Origin: Actinopolymorpha rutila
GTDB lineage: Bacteria > Actinomycetota > Actinomycetes > Propionibacteriales > Actinopolymorphaceae
Length of the DNA stretch: 64,000 bases
Direction of reading: 5' to 3'
Assembly: GCF_013407855.1 (NCBI RefSeq)
Contig: NZ_JACBZH010000001.1
Coordinates: forward strand, 4,154,001 to 4,218,000
In this document: piece after piece, positions 1 to 10,047 of the stretch
Numbering within the stretch: position 1 is the first letter of the stretch
Layout: every line of letters starts with the position of its first letter
Notes under the pieces: model-generated
Seen by the model: the letters and a program-made list of their open reading frames with translations, nothing else
The model's database searches: none
What the model was told of the DNA's origin: nothing
Program-made: the position numbers and the translations under genes

Positions 1-531
1 CGTCGCCATTGAGGTAGGCCAACAGACCGACCGGAGGATCTGCTTGGTGGATCTCACGCTGCAGCGCGTCCCGGTTTGTGGGCTCGTCGTGCCGACGAAA
101 GCGTTGACACCAGCACGATGTGGGGTTCTTCTCCCGGGGGCCGAAGACCCGTCCGAGTTGTGGCCATCTCGCAGCAGTCGCCGGCACCACACGCACTGTG
201 GTCATCGGTTCGGATCCCTCCTGCTGCACCAGCATCTCTGTCCGTCGTTCTGCATCGACTGACCAAGACGCTAGACCTCGACGATGACAGGCGCCTCGAA
301 TCAGGTGCCCTCGCTGAGCTGGGTGACTCCCGGCGAGGGGGATCGCGCTGTAGACACTCTCATGCCGCTGTCAGTACGTCATCCGCGGTGACCGCTCGTG
401 CCACGATGCCCCGGTCGTGCCTGACGAGCGGTTCCCGCCGATCCGGTTGTGGGATCATTCCGGGCGCAGATCGTCCGGAATGGCTCGTAGCCTCCGAGGC
501 GGGAGCCACGAAGCGAAGGAATGGACGACCT
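1..531. other. no recognisable gene
   Basis: Open frames here run into or across the cupin/TPR gene that starts at 532 and resemble no family I recognise. I see no RNA gene, IS end or strong hairpin. It may be decayed DNA continuing from the left of the window. Confidence 0.4.
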
Positions 532-1176
532 ATGGCTGGCTACGCAATCAATCATCTGGACGAGATTGAAGAGCTCGAGGACGCGGGTAGCCATTACCGG
601 CCGATCCGACACCACTTGGGCATCACGGCCTTCGGGGCGACGGCGTGGACCGCCCATGCGGCGGGTGACGTGGTCATCATCGAACACGACGAGGACGATC
701 CGACCGCGGACCAGGAGCTGTTCGTCGTCCTCAATGGCCGGGCGGTGTTCGAAGTCGACGGTGACCGGCTCGACGCGCCTCCCGGCACTCTCGTCTTCGT
801 CTCTCCCCGGACATCGCGGAGGGCCACAGCCACGGAGGCCGGGACGACCATCCTCGCGCTGGAAGGCACACCCGGGAACGCGTATGTGGCTCGGGGCTGG
901 GAGCTGTGGGCTCCACTCGCCCGTCTGTACGGAGCGGGCGAGTACGCCGAGGTCGCTGATCGCCTAGGTGCGCTGGTTGCGACCAATCCGCAGTACCCCA
1001 TGTTGGTCTTCAATCTCGCCTGCTGCGAGAGCCAGTGCGGTCGGACGAGCGAGGCCCTCGCCCACCTTCGGCACGCCATCGGGATGTCGGACGAGTTCCG
1101 GGACGCGGCAAGGGTGGATTCAGACCTGGATCCTCTCCGTGACGAGCCGGCCTTCAAGCGCCTGATTGGGCGCTAG
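532..1176 (+). CDS. cupin-domain protein with C-terminal TPR-like region
   Basis: The 214-residue protein has an N-terminal single cupin barrel (about residues 25-110: a QELFVVLNGRAVFEVDGD strand pair, then PPGTLVFVSPRTSRRA) and a C-terminal helical part (about 130-214: ARLYGAGEYAEVADRLGAL, YPMLVFNLACCESQCGR, DEFRDAARVDSDLDPLRDEP) resembling tetratricopeptide repeats. The combination is common in small actinobacterial proteins of unknown role, and the substrate is unknown. The ATG at 532 is preferred because AAGGA lies 11 bases upstream and the cupin begins soon after; the frame stays open back to 76 without recognisable protein. No partner gene is adjacent, and the next kilobase is non-coding. 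Confidence 0.8.
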   Translation: MAGYAINHLDEIEELEDAGSHYRPIRHHLGITAFGATAWTAHAAGDVVIIEHDEDDPTADQELFVVLNGRAVFEVDGDRLDAPPGTLVFVSPRTSRRATATEAGTTILALEGTPGNAYVARGWELWAPLARLYGAGEYAEVADRLGALVATNPQYPMLVFNLACCESQCGRTSEALAHLRHAIGMSDEFRDAARVDSDLDPLRDEPAFKRLIGR

Positions 1177-1545
1177 AAGTCCCCCAGGCTTGCCTGGTGG
1201 CGTCCGACTGCGACACCAGCAGTTCAACAACGGAACCGCACTCAACTGCCGCGATCAGTACGTGCCCCGCCGGCTGGGACCGATACGAAGCTGCACGATG
1301 GTGGGCACTGTCCCGGTGGCTGCGCGACCATCCTGGCGATGACCGCGCGCCCCGGGTCCGAGCAGCCCGTGACAGCGGACAACGCCACCACCTCACCTGG
1401 GGACGACGCTGCACGGGCTGGGGCGTTTCCGTCCTCCAACCCGGCGGGCGTTGATCTCCCGGCACGCTGAAGCACCGCCCGCCGCTCCCCGCCGCACCAG
1501 GCCGTTCTCGCGCCACACCCGCACCTCGGCCAACGACATCGCCGC
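1177..1545. other. intergenic, no gene recognised
   Basis: This stretch lies between the cupin/TPR gene and the tRNA-like repeat. A reverse-strand frame spans it but has no family resemblance and passes straight through the repeat, so I do not treat it as coding. Confidence 0.5.
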
Positions 1546-1700
1546 GGGGTGCGGGACTGGGTGCGAAACGCCGTCTGCCAGTGCTCGCCAAGGGGCTGGT
1601 GAGGGTGATCTTGGTGGTAAAGCTGCTGGTGAGGGCGGTGTAGAAGATGCGTGTGATTCTTCTAATCCGATGGTCGGAGGTTCGAATCCTCCCGGGCGCA
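1546..1700 (+). repeat. tRNA-fossil repeat, copy A
   Basis: This is the first of three related ~150-156-bp units (others at 46023 and 59933). About 105 bases of conserved non-tRNA sequence (shared blocks GTGCGAAA, CCAAGGGGCT, GTGATCTTGGTGG) lead into a tRNA-like 3' half. That half has an anticodon arm with loop CTTCTAA, which would make it Arg(UCU), a T arm around GGTTCGAATCC, and an acceptor 3' strand CGGGCGC followed by discriminator A. The matching 5' acceptor strand and most of the D arm are absent, so it cannot be a functional tRNA. It resembles an attachment-site fragment left by integration into a tRNA 3' end. In reverse translation it gives the GGFEPPT-type peptide typical of spurious ORFs over tRNA genes. 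Confidence 0.8.
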
Positions 1701-2178
1701 CTCTGACCTGCGAATATGCAGTGCCTGGCCGGGCTTGTGCGGGCCACAGGTGCGAAATGCTCAAGGTCCCGACGTAGGCGAGGATGATTCGGCAGCGCCA
1801 AGATGCCGATCGGTCGAGTAGCGCGGGCCCGTGGTAGCAGGGTTTCCTTCAGGTCGGTGCAGGTAGCGCAGCCATAGGTCGGCAGGCTTGCCACGACCGT
1901 GGCTGCTGCGACGACGAGCCGTACTTGGTCAACTCTGAGGGGGTAGGTGCCCGTTGCGCTTGGTGATACAGAGCACGACGCCGTCGGCGCTAGCGCCGAC
2001 GGCAGGTGCGTTGCCTCCCAGGTCCGCCATAGCGCAAGCGCCCACCACAGCACGTCCTTGTCGGCAAGTGCGCTACCTGGCTGGACAAGCCGGCTGGCGT
2101 CGGGCGGCCGGGGTGGCCGCCGGGATCACCGGTGCGAACCCGGCCTTGGTGTCCGCACCGGTGGGGAGGTGACCTGCG
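1701..2178. other. intergenic, no gene recognised
   Basis: This stretch lies between repeat copy A and the end of the aldo/keto reductase gene. Short frames on both strands have no recognisable homology. A small inverted repeat, GCCGTCGGCGCTAGCGCCGACGGC, is centred near 1992 with arms GCCGTCGGCGC; its role is unknown. Confidence 0.4.
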
Positions 2179-3033
2179 CTACTTGCCGCTGAAGACGGGG
2201 AATGCGCTGTGGTCGCCGTAGTCCTGGAACCGCAGGCTGCGCAGCACGTCCATGTCCTCGCCCGAGATGACGAAGTCGACCTTGGCGTTGTCGCGCATGT
2301 GGTCAGGGTTGGCCGTCTTCGGCAGCGACACGGTGCCGAGTTGGAGGGTGTAGCGGATGCACAGCTGCGGGACGGTCACCGAGTAGCGCTCCGCGATGGC
2401 GGCGACGTCGGCGTTCTTGAGGATCTCGCCATGGGCGATCGGTGAGTAGGCCTCGACGAGAATGCCCTTGCTTTCGCAGTAGGCGATGAGCTCGGCTGGA
2501 GTGTTCCCCACGTGCACGAGCAGCTGGTTCACCTGAGGCGCCACCGTGCAGGTCCGGAGGATGTTCTCGAGGTCTCGCCGCTCGAAGTTGGAGACGCCGA
2601 TGGATCGCAGCTTTCCTGCCTTGTAGGCGTCCTCGAGCGCGCGCCACGCCTCCCGGTTGCCCTCGGCGTAGTCCCCGCCGCGGAAGTCGGCCCAGGGCTG
2701 CGGGCTGTGGATCAGCATCAGATCGACGTAGTTGAGTCCGAGCGTGGCGAGCGACCCGTCGATCGCGGCGGCGGCATCGTCGTAGTTCTTGACCTCGGCC
2801 GCCAGCTTGGTGGACACGAACAGCTCTCCGCGCGGGACGCCGCTGGTACGGACGCCCTCCCCCACGCCGCGCTCGTTGCCGTAGGCCTGGGCGGTGTCGA
2901 TGTTGCGGTACCCGGCCGCAACGGCCTCTCTGGCAGCTTGGGCGGCCTTGTCATCGTCGATGAACCACGTCCCCAGCCCCAGCTTCGGGATGGTCACCTC
3001 GTTGGACAGCGTGTACGTCTCGTTCAAGATCAT
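2179..3033 (-). CDS. aldo/keto reductase (2,5-diketo-D-gluconate reductase type)
   Basis: This cytosolic NADPH-dependent oxidoreductase of 284 residues is the usual family length. The catalytic tetrad is visible: Asp and Tyr in NIDTAQAYGNE, Lys in FVSTKLAAEV and His in LMLIHSPQP. LGLGTWFIDD near the N terminus and GVSNFERRDL are further family signatures. The C-terminal cofactor-binding region contains the SLPKTANPDHMRDN segment. The start chosen is ATG at 3033, preceded by GAAGGAAG at good spacing. The frame continues upstream to 3147, but those 38 residues are basic and unlike the family. The cupin gene lies just upstream on the same strand and may be co-transcribed. The physiological carbonyl substrate cannot be read from sequence. 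Confidence 0.92.
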   Translation of the reverse strand: MILNETYTLSNEVTIPKLGLGTWFIDDDKAAQAAREAVAAGYRNIDTAQAYGNERGVGEGVRTSGVPRGELFVSTKLAAEVKNYDDAAAAIDGSLATLGLNYVDLMLIHSPQPWADFRGGDYAEGNREAWRALEDAYKAGKLRSIGVSNFERRDLENILRTCTVAPQVNQLLVHVGNTPAELIAYCESKGILVEAYSPIAHGEILKNADVAAIAERYSVTVPQLCIRYTLQLGTVSLPKTANPDHMRDNAKVDFVISGEDMDVLRSLRFQDYGDHSAFPVFSGK

Positions 3034-3107
3034 GGATCTGTTCTTCCTTCGGTTATGAGCTGTGCGGGAATTGCCTAGCGCCACCTCGCCGGCCGGGATG
3101 AGGTTGT

Positions 3108-3515
3108 TCAGGCGCCGTACTCGGCGTCGGTGACGTGGTCGAGCCACGTCACCACCTCGCCGGACTCGTCGGCTTCCTGGATGGCGACGTGGGCCATGAA
3201 CCGGTCGGGGGTGGCGCCGTGCCAGTGCTCCTCGCCCGGCTCGATGTAGACGACGTCGCCGGGACGGATCTCCTGGACCTCGGTGGCGCCGTCGGTGCCG
3301 CGGCGGGCGACGTAGCCGATGCCGTCGGTGACGTAGAGGGTCTGGCCCTTGGGGTGGTGGTGCCAGGCGGTGCGCGCACCCGGGGTGAACCTGACGTGCG
3401 CGCAGCCGACAGCCGACTGGTCGTCGGGGTTGCGGACGCCGTCGATGTAGACGGTGCCGGTGAACCAGTCGGCGGGGCCGGTGGCAGTCCGGCCGTTGCT
3501 CTGGGTGAACTTCAC
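3108..3515 (-). CDS. small cupin-domain protein
   Basis: This 135-residue single-domain cupin has the metal-binding motif WHHHPKGQTLYV and the second motif PGDVVYIEPGEEHWHG, so all expected His and Glu ligands are present. Related small cupins often sit beside aldo/keto reductases and quinone- or aldehyde-handling genes and are annotated only as cupin proteins. The GTG start at 3515 has a strong GGAGG six bases upstream. It is followed by the aldo/keto reductase on the same strand after 74 bases, which suggests an operon. The enzymatic activity is unknown. Confidence 0.88.
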   Translation of the reverse strand: MKFTQSNGRTATGPADWFTGTVYIDGVRNPDDQSAVGCAHVRFTPGARTAWHHHPKGQTLYVTDGIGYVARRGTDGATEVQEIRPGDVVYIEPGEEHWHGATPDRFMAHVAIQEADESGEVVTWLDHVTDAEYGA

Positions 3516-3644
3516 GGTGCCTCCTGATGCGTGTTGTTGAAGGTGCAGGCGGTCAGGCGGTCGGCGGCAGCAAGCGGCCGTAGTGGAAGGTCATGTCCTC
3601 TGTCGGGCAGCCAGCAGGAAGCGGCGCTACGCGCGCCGGTCTGG

Positions 3645-4022
3645 TCATGCTGGGATCAGCCGAACGGTGGTGGCGATCGCGGCCGGGCTGGTCATCCGGG
3701 TGACGTAGCTGCCGCCGTAGCGGCCGTACTTGCCTTGGTAGCCGCTATCGACCTGTTCATGCACCGATGCTTCAACCGGCTCCGCGAGGATGACGTCGCG
3801 TTCGAGGCCGCCGGCTCGGATGCGGGCGGTGCCGCTGGCGGTGGCGTGCCGGAACCAAGCGCCGTCAATACCGCGGTAGGAGCGGACGTAGAGGTCGTCA
3901 CCGACGCGGACGACCCAGATCGGCACCCAGGGGCGGAGGGAGCCGTCCCCGCGGCGGGTGGTGATCTCGAGTTCGTCGGATGCGCCGATGCGGTCGAGCT
4001 GTTCGTTGGGCCAGTTGCTCAT
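3645..4022 (-). CDS. DUF2255 family protein
   Basis: This 125-residue protein has the DUF2255 pattern: an N-terminal ELEITTRRGDGSLR, then VPIWVVRVGDDLYVRSYRG and a C-terminal KYGRYGGSYVTRM. The fold is thought to be a split barrel like pyridoxamine-phosphate-oxidase or F420-binding proteins, but no activity is established for the family. The ATG at 4022 is preceded by AAGGAG at seven bases. It lies between the cupin/AKR pair and the MFS region, all on the minus strand, in a block that suggests handling of small electrophiles. Confidence 0.8.
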   Translation of the reverse strand: MSNWPNEQLDRIGASDELEITTRRGDGSLRPWVPIWVVRVGDDLYVRSYRGIDGAWFRHATASGTARIRAGGLERDVILAEPVEASVHEQVDSGYQGKYGRYGGSYVTRMTSPAAIATTVRLIPA

Positions 4023-4051
4023 GCGGCTGCTCCTTCCCTTGACATCCCGGC

Positions 4052-4266
4052 CTATGCGGCGGCCGGTGCGGCGGTCGGGGCGTCGTTGTCAGTGTGGTGG
4101 CGGACGGGTCGCAGGACGGTCGCGGCGGCGGCGGCGAGCAGCGCAACGACTGCGGCGATCAGGAGGCTGGCGCGTAGCCCCCGGCATCAACGCCCCGTGA
4201 GCCAGGAATGCGCCGAAGACGGCGACCGCGAGGGCGCCGCCAACCTGGCGACTGGTGTTGAAAATC
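4052..4266 (-). pseudogene. C-terminal stub of an MFS transporter
   Basis: Reading leftward, the sequence encodes FNTSRQVGGALAVAVFGAFL and then, after a frame change, LLIAAVVALLAAAAATVLRP, ending at a TAG at 4052. This matches, with divergence, the last transmembrane region of the intact MFS gene immediately upstream (LLNTSRQLGGALAIAVFGALL, then LLVATAVAVVAALTAARSL). It is therefore the broken end of a paralogous DHA2-type transporter. The frameshift falls near 4180 and nothing of the N-terminal 400 residues remains. The divergence argues against a very recent tandem duplication. Confidence 0.7.
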
Positions 4267-4322
4267 ACACGCAGTGTCTACAGGGGGCGGGGTCGGTCAC
4301 GGCTTGTTTCCTTCCGTGTGGA

Positions 4323-5741
4323 TCATTCGCGGATCTGGTGGTGGCGTCCGAGGCTGCGCGCCGCGGTCAAGGCAGCGACCACTGCCACGGCCGTGGCCAC
4401 CAGAAGGCTGGTCCGAACGCCCGCGCCGAAGCCGGCTTGGCCGCTGAGCAGCGCGCCGAAGACGGCGATGGCCAGGGCACCGCCCAACTGGCGGCTGGTG
4501 TTGAGCAGGCCGCTGGCCGTCCCGGCGCGGTGAACGGCAACGGAGTTCAGCAGCACCGCGGTGATCGGCGGTGCCACGGTGGGGCCGGCCAGGCCGACAA
4601 GCACCATCAGCAACCCGTAACCGGACAGCGGCAGGTTGCTGGGCGCCAGCGCTACGGCCGCGAGGCCGGCGACCATGCACATCAGGCCGGCGATGATGAC
4701 CGGCCGGGCACCAACGCGGTGGGTGAGGTGCGGCACGAGCGGGGTCAGGCACAGTCCGACCAGCATCATCGGCAAGAAGACCACGCCGGTCTGCAGGGGT
4801 GACAGGCCCCGCTCCTGCTGGAGGAACAGGCTCATCACGAACGGCAGCCCGTAGTAGCCGACCATGAAGGCGAACCCGACGACCAGAGCGCCGACCACCG
4901 AACCGCTCCGGAACAACGTCAACGGCACCATCGGGTGTGGCACCCGCCGCTCCACCAGCACGAAGGCGATGCCTGCGCAGAGCGCGATCACGAACGCGGT
5001 GAGCACCCGCACGTCTGTGAGCCCAGCGGCTCCGGCCTCGACGGCCCCGAACGTCAGCGCGGCCATGGTGACCACGCCTGCGACCTGACCGGCCGGGTCG
5101 AACAGCGCCGTACGAACCGGCGAAGTGGCCGCACCCCGCAGCAGCAGAAGCCCGATGGGGCCGACCGGCAGGTTCACCAGGAAGATCCAGCGCCAGCTGG
5201 CCAAGGTGAGCAGGCCGCCGAACACCGGTCCAGAGGTCGACGCGACGGCACCACCCATCGCCCAGGCGGCGACCGCGTGGGCTCGTCTGCGGGGGTCGGG
5301 GTAGGCCTGGCCGACGAGTGCCAGTGACGCCGGCATCATCAGTGCGGCTGCGGCGCCCTGAAGCACCCGAGCGGCGACCAGCGCGGTCAGGTTCGGCGCT
5401 ACGCCGCAGACCAGACTGGCTGCGACAAAGAGCGCCAGACCAGCCCCGAAGGCGCGTTTGGCGCCGATCCGGTCGGCCAACGATCCTGAGGTCAGCAACA
5501 ACGCTGCGAATGCCAGCGTGTACGCGTCGACCACCCACTGCAACCCGGCGATCCCGCCGCCCAGGTCCCGGCGAATGGACGGCAGTGCGACGTTCACGAT
5601 CACCGCGTCGAGTGTGACCACGAAGAAGCCCAGCAACGCCGCGAACAGCGTGGCCCTCGGGCGGCCAGTGGGCGCAGTCGACAACGCCGGCTCGCCAGTG
5701 GTCGGCGTCGGGCGATCGGTGAAGGCGGTCGGGTTGCTCAC
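4323..5741 (-). CDS. MFS drug transporter, DHA2 (14-TM) type
   Basis: This 472-residue integral membrane pump has the family A motif in GSLADRIGAKRAFGAG and motif C-like glycine-rich helices (MGGAVASTSGPVFGG, WRWIFLVNLPVG). The loop after WRWIF and the paired extra helices are typical of EmrB/QacA-like proton antiporters, which export drugs or toxic organics. The GTG at 5741 was chosen because the hydrophobic core begins 30 residues later. The frame continues to 5927 but would then overlap the divergent regulator. No clear ribosome site is visible, so the transcript may be leaderless. The adjacent divergent MmyB-type regulator probably controls it. Confidence 0.9.
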   Translation of the reverse strand: MSNPTAFTDRPTPTTGEPALSTAPTGRPRATLFAALLGFFVVTLDAVIVNVALPSIRRDLGGGIAGLQWVVDAYTLAFAALLLTSGSLADRIGAKRAFGAGLALFVAASLVCGVAPNLTALVAARVLQGAAAALMMPASLALVGQAYPDPRRRAHAVAAWAMGGAVASTSGPVFGGLLTLASWRWIFLVNLPVGPIGLLLLRGAATSPVRTALFDPAGQVAGVVTMAALTFGAVEAGAAGLTDVRVLTAFVIALCAGIAFVLVERRVPHPMVPLTLFRSGSVVGALVVGFAFMVGYYGLPFVMSLFLQQERGLSPLQTGVVFLPMMLVGLCLTPLVPHLTHRVGARPVIIAGLMCMVAGLAAVALAPSNLPLSGYGLLMVLVGLAGPTVAPPITAVLLNSVAVHRAGTASGLLNTSRQLGGALAIAVFGALLSGQAGFGAGVRTSLLVATAVAVVAALTAARSLGRHHQIRE

Positions 5742-5834
5742 GAGGTACACCCAACCCCGGATCACCGACCGGTAACAGGGCGGGTCTTTCAGGGTCACGA
5801 CAGAACCCCCCTCGCACTCAGCGACCGTCGTACC

Positions 5835-6758
5835 GTGGATCGGGTGAGCGGCAAGAACGAAGAGGTCCGAGATTTCCTGGCCACCCGGCGCGCCAAGATC
5901 ACCCCCGAGCAGGCCGGGCTGCAGCACTACGGCGGCAATCGACGCGTCAAGGGGCTGCGGCGCGAAGAGGTGGCCATGCTGGCCGGCGTCTCCGCCGACT
6001 ACTACACCCGGTTGGAGAAGGGCAACCTCACCGGCGTGTCCGACAGCGTGCTCGACTCGGTCGCGTCGGCGCTCCAGCTCAACGAAGCCGAACGTATCTA
6101 CCTGTTCGACCTGGCCCGCGCCGCGAACGCAGGCGCCGTACGCGACCGCAGAGCGCCCGCCACCAAGATCCGCCCCTCACTGCAACTCGTCCTGGACTCC
6201 ATGACCAGCACCGCCGCGTTCGTACGCAACGGCCGCCTGGACATCCTCGGCACCAACCTGCTCGGGCGCGCCCTCTACTCCCCCGTCTTCGACAGCCCCA
6301 CCCGCCCCACACCCACAGCTCCACCCAACATCGCGCGGTTCCACTTCCTGGACCCCAACGGCCCTGAGTTCTTCCCTGACCTCGACGCCTCGGAGAACAC
6401 CTCCGTCCAGCTCCTGCGAGCAGAAGCCGGCCGCGCACCTCACGACAAGCAGCTCACCGACCTCATCGGCGAACTGTGCACCCGCAGCGCGAACTTCGCA
6501 CGACGATGGGCCGCCCACGACGTGCGCCACCACCGATCAGGCCTGAAGCGATTCCGGCACCCCGTCGTCGGCGAGATCGCCGTCTCGTTCGAAGCCATGG
6601 AACTCACAGCCGACGCCGGACTCACCATGACCACCTACACCGCCGAACCAGGCTCACCCGACGAAGAGCGTCTCCGGCTGCTGGCGACCTGGGCGGCGAC
6701 CGAGATAGTGCCGACGCAGCCGAGGGAGAGTTCTGCACCCACGGACACACAACGCTAA
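5835..6758 (+). CDS. XRE-family regulator with MmyB-like ligand domain
   Basis: The 307-residue protein has an N-terminal helix-turn-helix (about residues 10-75: GLRREEVAMLAGVSADYYTRLEKG) followed by an MmyB-like PAS-type sensor domain (about 100-285), with RNGRLDILGTNLLGRALYSP and KRFRHPVVGEIAVSFEAMEL as family signatures. Such regulators usually bind a fatty-acid-like or small ligand and repress an adjacent oxidoreductase or efflux gene. The start is GTG at 5835, with a second in-frame GTG at 5844; neither has a clear Shine-Dalgarno. It diverges from the MFS pump across about 93 bases and is followed by an aldo/keto reductase on the same strand, and both are candidate targets. Confidence 0.88.
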   Translation: MDRVSGKNEEVRDFLATRRAKITPEQAGLQHYGGNRRVKGLRREEVAMLAGVSADYYTRLEKGNLTGVSDSVLDSVASALQLNEAERIYLFDLARAANAGAVRDRRAPATKIRPSLQLVLDSMTSTAAFVRNGRLDILGTNLLGRALYSPVFDSPTRPTPTAPPNIARFHFLDPNGPEFFPDLDASENTSVQLLRAEAGRAPHDKQLTDLIGELCTRSANFARRWAAHDVRHHRSGLKRFRHPVVGEIAVSFEAMELTADAGLTMTTYTAEPGSPDEERLRLLATWAATEIVPTQPRESSAPTDTQR

Positions 6759-7885
<1,127 letters not shown>

Positions 7886-7984
7886 GCCGACCACCCCAGA
7901 GCAGAGACCGCCGCTCAGGATCGTTGAGCTGACCCAACGGCTCCTCACTCCGTCCATGCCGAGGTGGCCCACCCGTCCACTGAA

Positions 7985-8469
7985 GGGTCTGTGCGCGTGG
8001 ATCTGAGGCCAGCCCGAGTACGGAGGCGACGGCGAGTGCGTTCCCGCCGATGGAGCCGCACACGCGGGTCAGCCCGTCGGCCTGGGCCGGCTTGTCGCAG
8101 TAGGGTCGTTGGCGGACGATCCACGCGAGCTCGTGCTCGGCGGCGACGACTACGCGGGGGTCCGCGGCCGGGACGGCGAGAGCGACCAGCGACACCAGAC
8201 GCCAGTGTGCGCTCGGTCCACTCCGCGTACGGACTGCGACGGCCGTACCCGTCGACGACACGTTGCCCCGCCTCGCCCTCGGAGTCATCGCCGTATACGC
8301 CGTTGAACCCGCCGTTGGATCGTTGACCGGCCAGCAACGCGGTCACCGTCGGGCCGTCGAAGATCTTGTCCGCATCGTCTTCGGCCGGCTCACCGAGGAG
8401 GTCGCGTCGCACCGCCAAACGGATCGCCGGCTCCTGCGAGCCGAGTCGCCGTTCCACAGCTACGTCCAT
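7985..8469 (-). pseudogene. decayed cyclase/prenyltransferase-repeat-like protein
   Basis: From ATG 8469, with GGAGGG seven bases upstream, the first frame reads MDVAVERRLG then AIRLAVRRDLLGEPAEDDAD and ALLAGQRSNGGFNGVYGD. From about 8213 a second frame continues with SAHWRLVSLVALAVPAADPR and GLTRVCGSIGGNALAVASVL, ending near 7985. Joined, these resemble actinobacterial proteins with alpha/alpha-toroid repeats like squalene cyclases and prenyltransferases, with the GQRxxGGF repeat motif visible. The gene is frameshifted and its C-terminal half is missing. No intact copy is nearby. The family assignment is from memory of the pattern and is moderately secure. Confidence 0.5.
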
Positions 8470-8727
8470 GCTGCAACCCTCCGGACTCTCGCCGCATGAC
8501 AGTAGCCCTGCCGGGTCCCCAACCGCCAGCGACGTCGTGCCTGTGCCGAACTCGTGGGTGATGGTGACAATCTCCGGAACGGAGCGGGTCAAGGATGATC
8601 GGAGATCATCACGATGTGACGGCCGACAGGCCGCCCTTGACGCGCGGAGTGGAGCTCGAAGACTGGCGCAGGACGAGGCCGCTGCCTGGTCAGCGGGCTG
8701 TCGGTGGTGGCTGCGACGGTTTGTGGC

Positions 8728-9306
8728 ATGAAAGAGGAACTGTGGTCAAACCTACGCGCCACCCGTGATGCGTTCGTGTGGAAGTTGGAAGGCCTGGGCG
8801 AGTACGACCTGCGTAGGCCGATGACACCGACAGGTACGAACCTGCTTGGGGTGATGAAGCACGTCGCGGCCGAGGAGTACGGCTACCTGGGTGAGGTCTT
8901 CGGCCGCCCGGCTCCGGAGAAGCTTGCGTGCTTCATCGACGGGTCGGTCTGGGAGGGCGCCGACATGTGGGCGGCACCGGATGAGAGCGCGGAATACATC
9001 ATGGGCTTCTACCGCCGCGCCTGTGCACACGCGGACGAGACGATCGGGACGCTGGAGTTGGACGCGGTGGGGTCGGTGCCGTGGTGGAACGAAGGTGAGC
9101 GGGAGACAACACTGGGCGCGATTCTGGTCATGATGGTGTCGGAGACCGCACGGCACGTCGGGCATGTCGACATCGTGCGCGAGTTGATCGACGGCATGGC
9201 TGGAGGCCAGCGGAACGCCACCGCACTCCCCGACACAGACGATTGGGACTGGGGGGAATGGGTGGGCCGGCTGGAAACTGCTGCCCGCACGGCTGCTGGA
9301 CGCTAG
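8728..9306 (+). CDS. DinB/DUF664 family protein
   Basis: This 192-residue four-helix-bundle protein carries family features LRATRDAFVWKLEGLGEYDL, an N-terminal TGTNLLGVMKHVAAEEYGYL with the first metal-ligand His, and VSETARHVGHVDIVRELIDG with the two C-terminal histidines. The three-His triad expected for a thiol-dependent DinB-like enzyme is present. Actinobacterial members include mycothiol-dependent transferases, but the particular substrate is unknown. The frame is open upstream to 8704. The ATG at 8728 is preferred because the following residues match the family N terminus. It converges on the kinase-like gene at 9457. Confidence 0.85.
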   Translation: MKEELWSNLRATRDAFVWKLEGLGEYDLRRPMTPTGTNLLGVMKHVAAEEYGYLGEVFGRPAPEKLACFIDGSVWEGADMWAAPDESAEYIMGFYRRACAHADETIGTLELDAVGSVPWWNEGERETTLGAILVMMVSETARHVGHVDIVRELIDGMAGGQRNATALPDTDDWDWGEWVGRLETAARTAAGR

Positions 9307-9456
9307 ATCACAGCCGGCCGATGGTGTGCCCACGCCTTGAACCCCTAACCCCTGCCTTGCAAAGGCCATTCACCCACTCACGCTCCGTCCAGCGCGGATT
9401 GTTCCCCCGTCGAGGGTACGGCGACGAGCGGTGGGTCGTGGGCAAGGTCGAGCGGT

Positions 9457-10047
9457 TCAGAGCAGTTGGACGCGGTCCGGTACGAGCCGCGGTCGCCACT
9501 CCTTCGTTCGCATGCGGGCGAACGCGGGCTCTCCCACTCCTGGCTCGAGCCATGCCGTGACAATCTCGCTCATGCACGCGTCCAGGTCATCGCGGGCGGT
9601 GTCGACCTCGACGTCATAGAGCGCGTTCTCATGGGTCAGGGCGAACTGCTTCCTGGCCAGGCCCGCCGAGCGATCCCCTCGCTGGCGTTCGCGTTCTTCG
9701 AGGACGTCCAGTGGGCAGTGCACACCGACCGCGACCACGTCCGTTTCCTTGAACGCATCGACGAAGCTCAGGAGGCTGCCGGGGCTCCACGCGGCGGTGT
9801 CCACGATGACGCGGTTACCGGCGGCTGCCATGGTCGCGGCACATCGCGCGAAGCCGTCATAGAGGCGCGCACCGTGCGTCAGGAAGTCTGGGCGGTCGTA
9901 AACGTGACCAGGCAACAAGTCAAAGAACATGTCTTCCGCGAAGTGCAGGAACACGTGATCGGCCAGCCGCGTCTGGAGCGCCCGCGCAAGGGTGGTCTTG
10001 CCACTGCTGGACGTGCCGTTGAGGAACATCACCCGAGCCCGCTCCAC
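9457..10047 (-). CDS. chloramphenicol-phosphotransferase-like kinase
   Basis: This 190-196-residue P-loop kinase has Walker A in NGTSSSGKTTLARALQ at the very N terminus, followed by HFAEDMFFDLLP, GNRVIVDTAAWSP and VGVHCPLDVLEERERQRGDR. That order and length match the CPT family, whose characterised member (Streptomyces venezuelae) phosphorylates chloramphenicol; most homologues have unknown substrates. Possible starts are GTG 10047, GTG 10032 and ATG 10029, and the last sits directly on the conserved MFLNGTS. An IS1380-family element begins at 10058, so the original promoter has been displaced. The coding region itself appears intact. Confidence 0.78.
   Translation of the reverse strand: MERARVMFLNGTSSSGKTTLARALQTRLADHVFLHFAEDMFFDLLPGHVYDRPDFLTHGARLYDGFARCAATMAAAGNRVIVDTAAWSPGSLLSFVDAFKETDVVAVGVHCPLDVLEERERQRGDRSAGLARKQFALTHENALYDVEVDTARDDLDACMSEIVTAWLEPGVGEPAFARMRTKEWRPRLVPDRVQLL

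Noticed and set aside
1154..2053. 299-residue reverse-strand frame containing an IRTSDHRIRRITRIF-like stretch
   Set aside because: It runs antisense through the tRNA-like repeat, and the familiar peptide is the known artefact of translating tRNA sequence.
3531..4802. Long plus-strand frame of 423 residues
   Set aside because: It is antisense to the DUF2255 gene, MFS stub and MFS end, with low-complexity composition.
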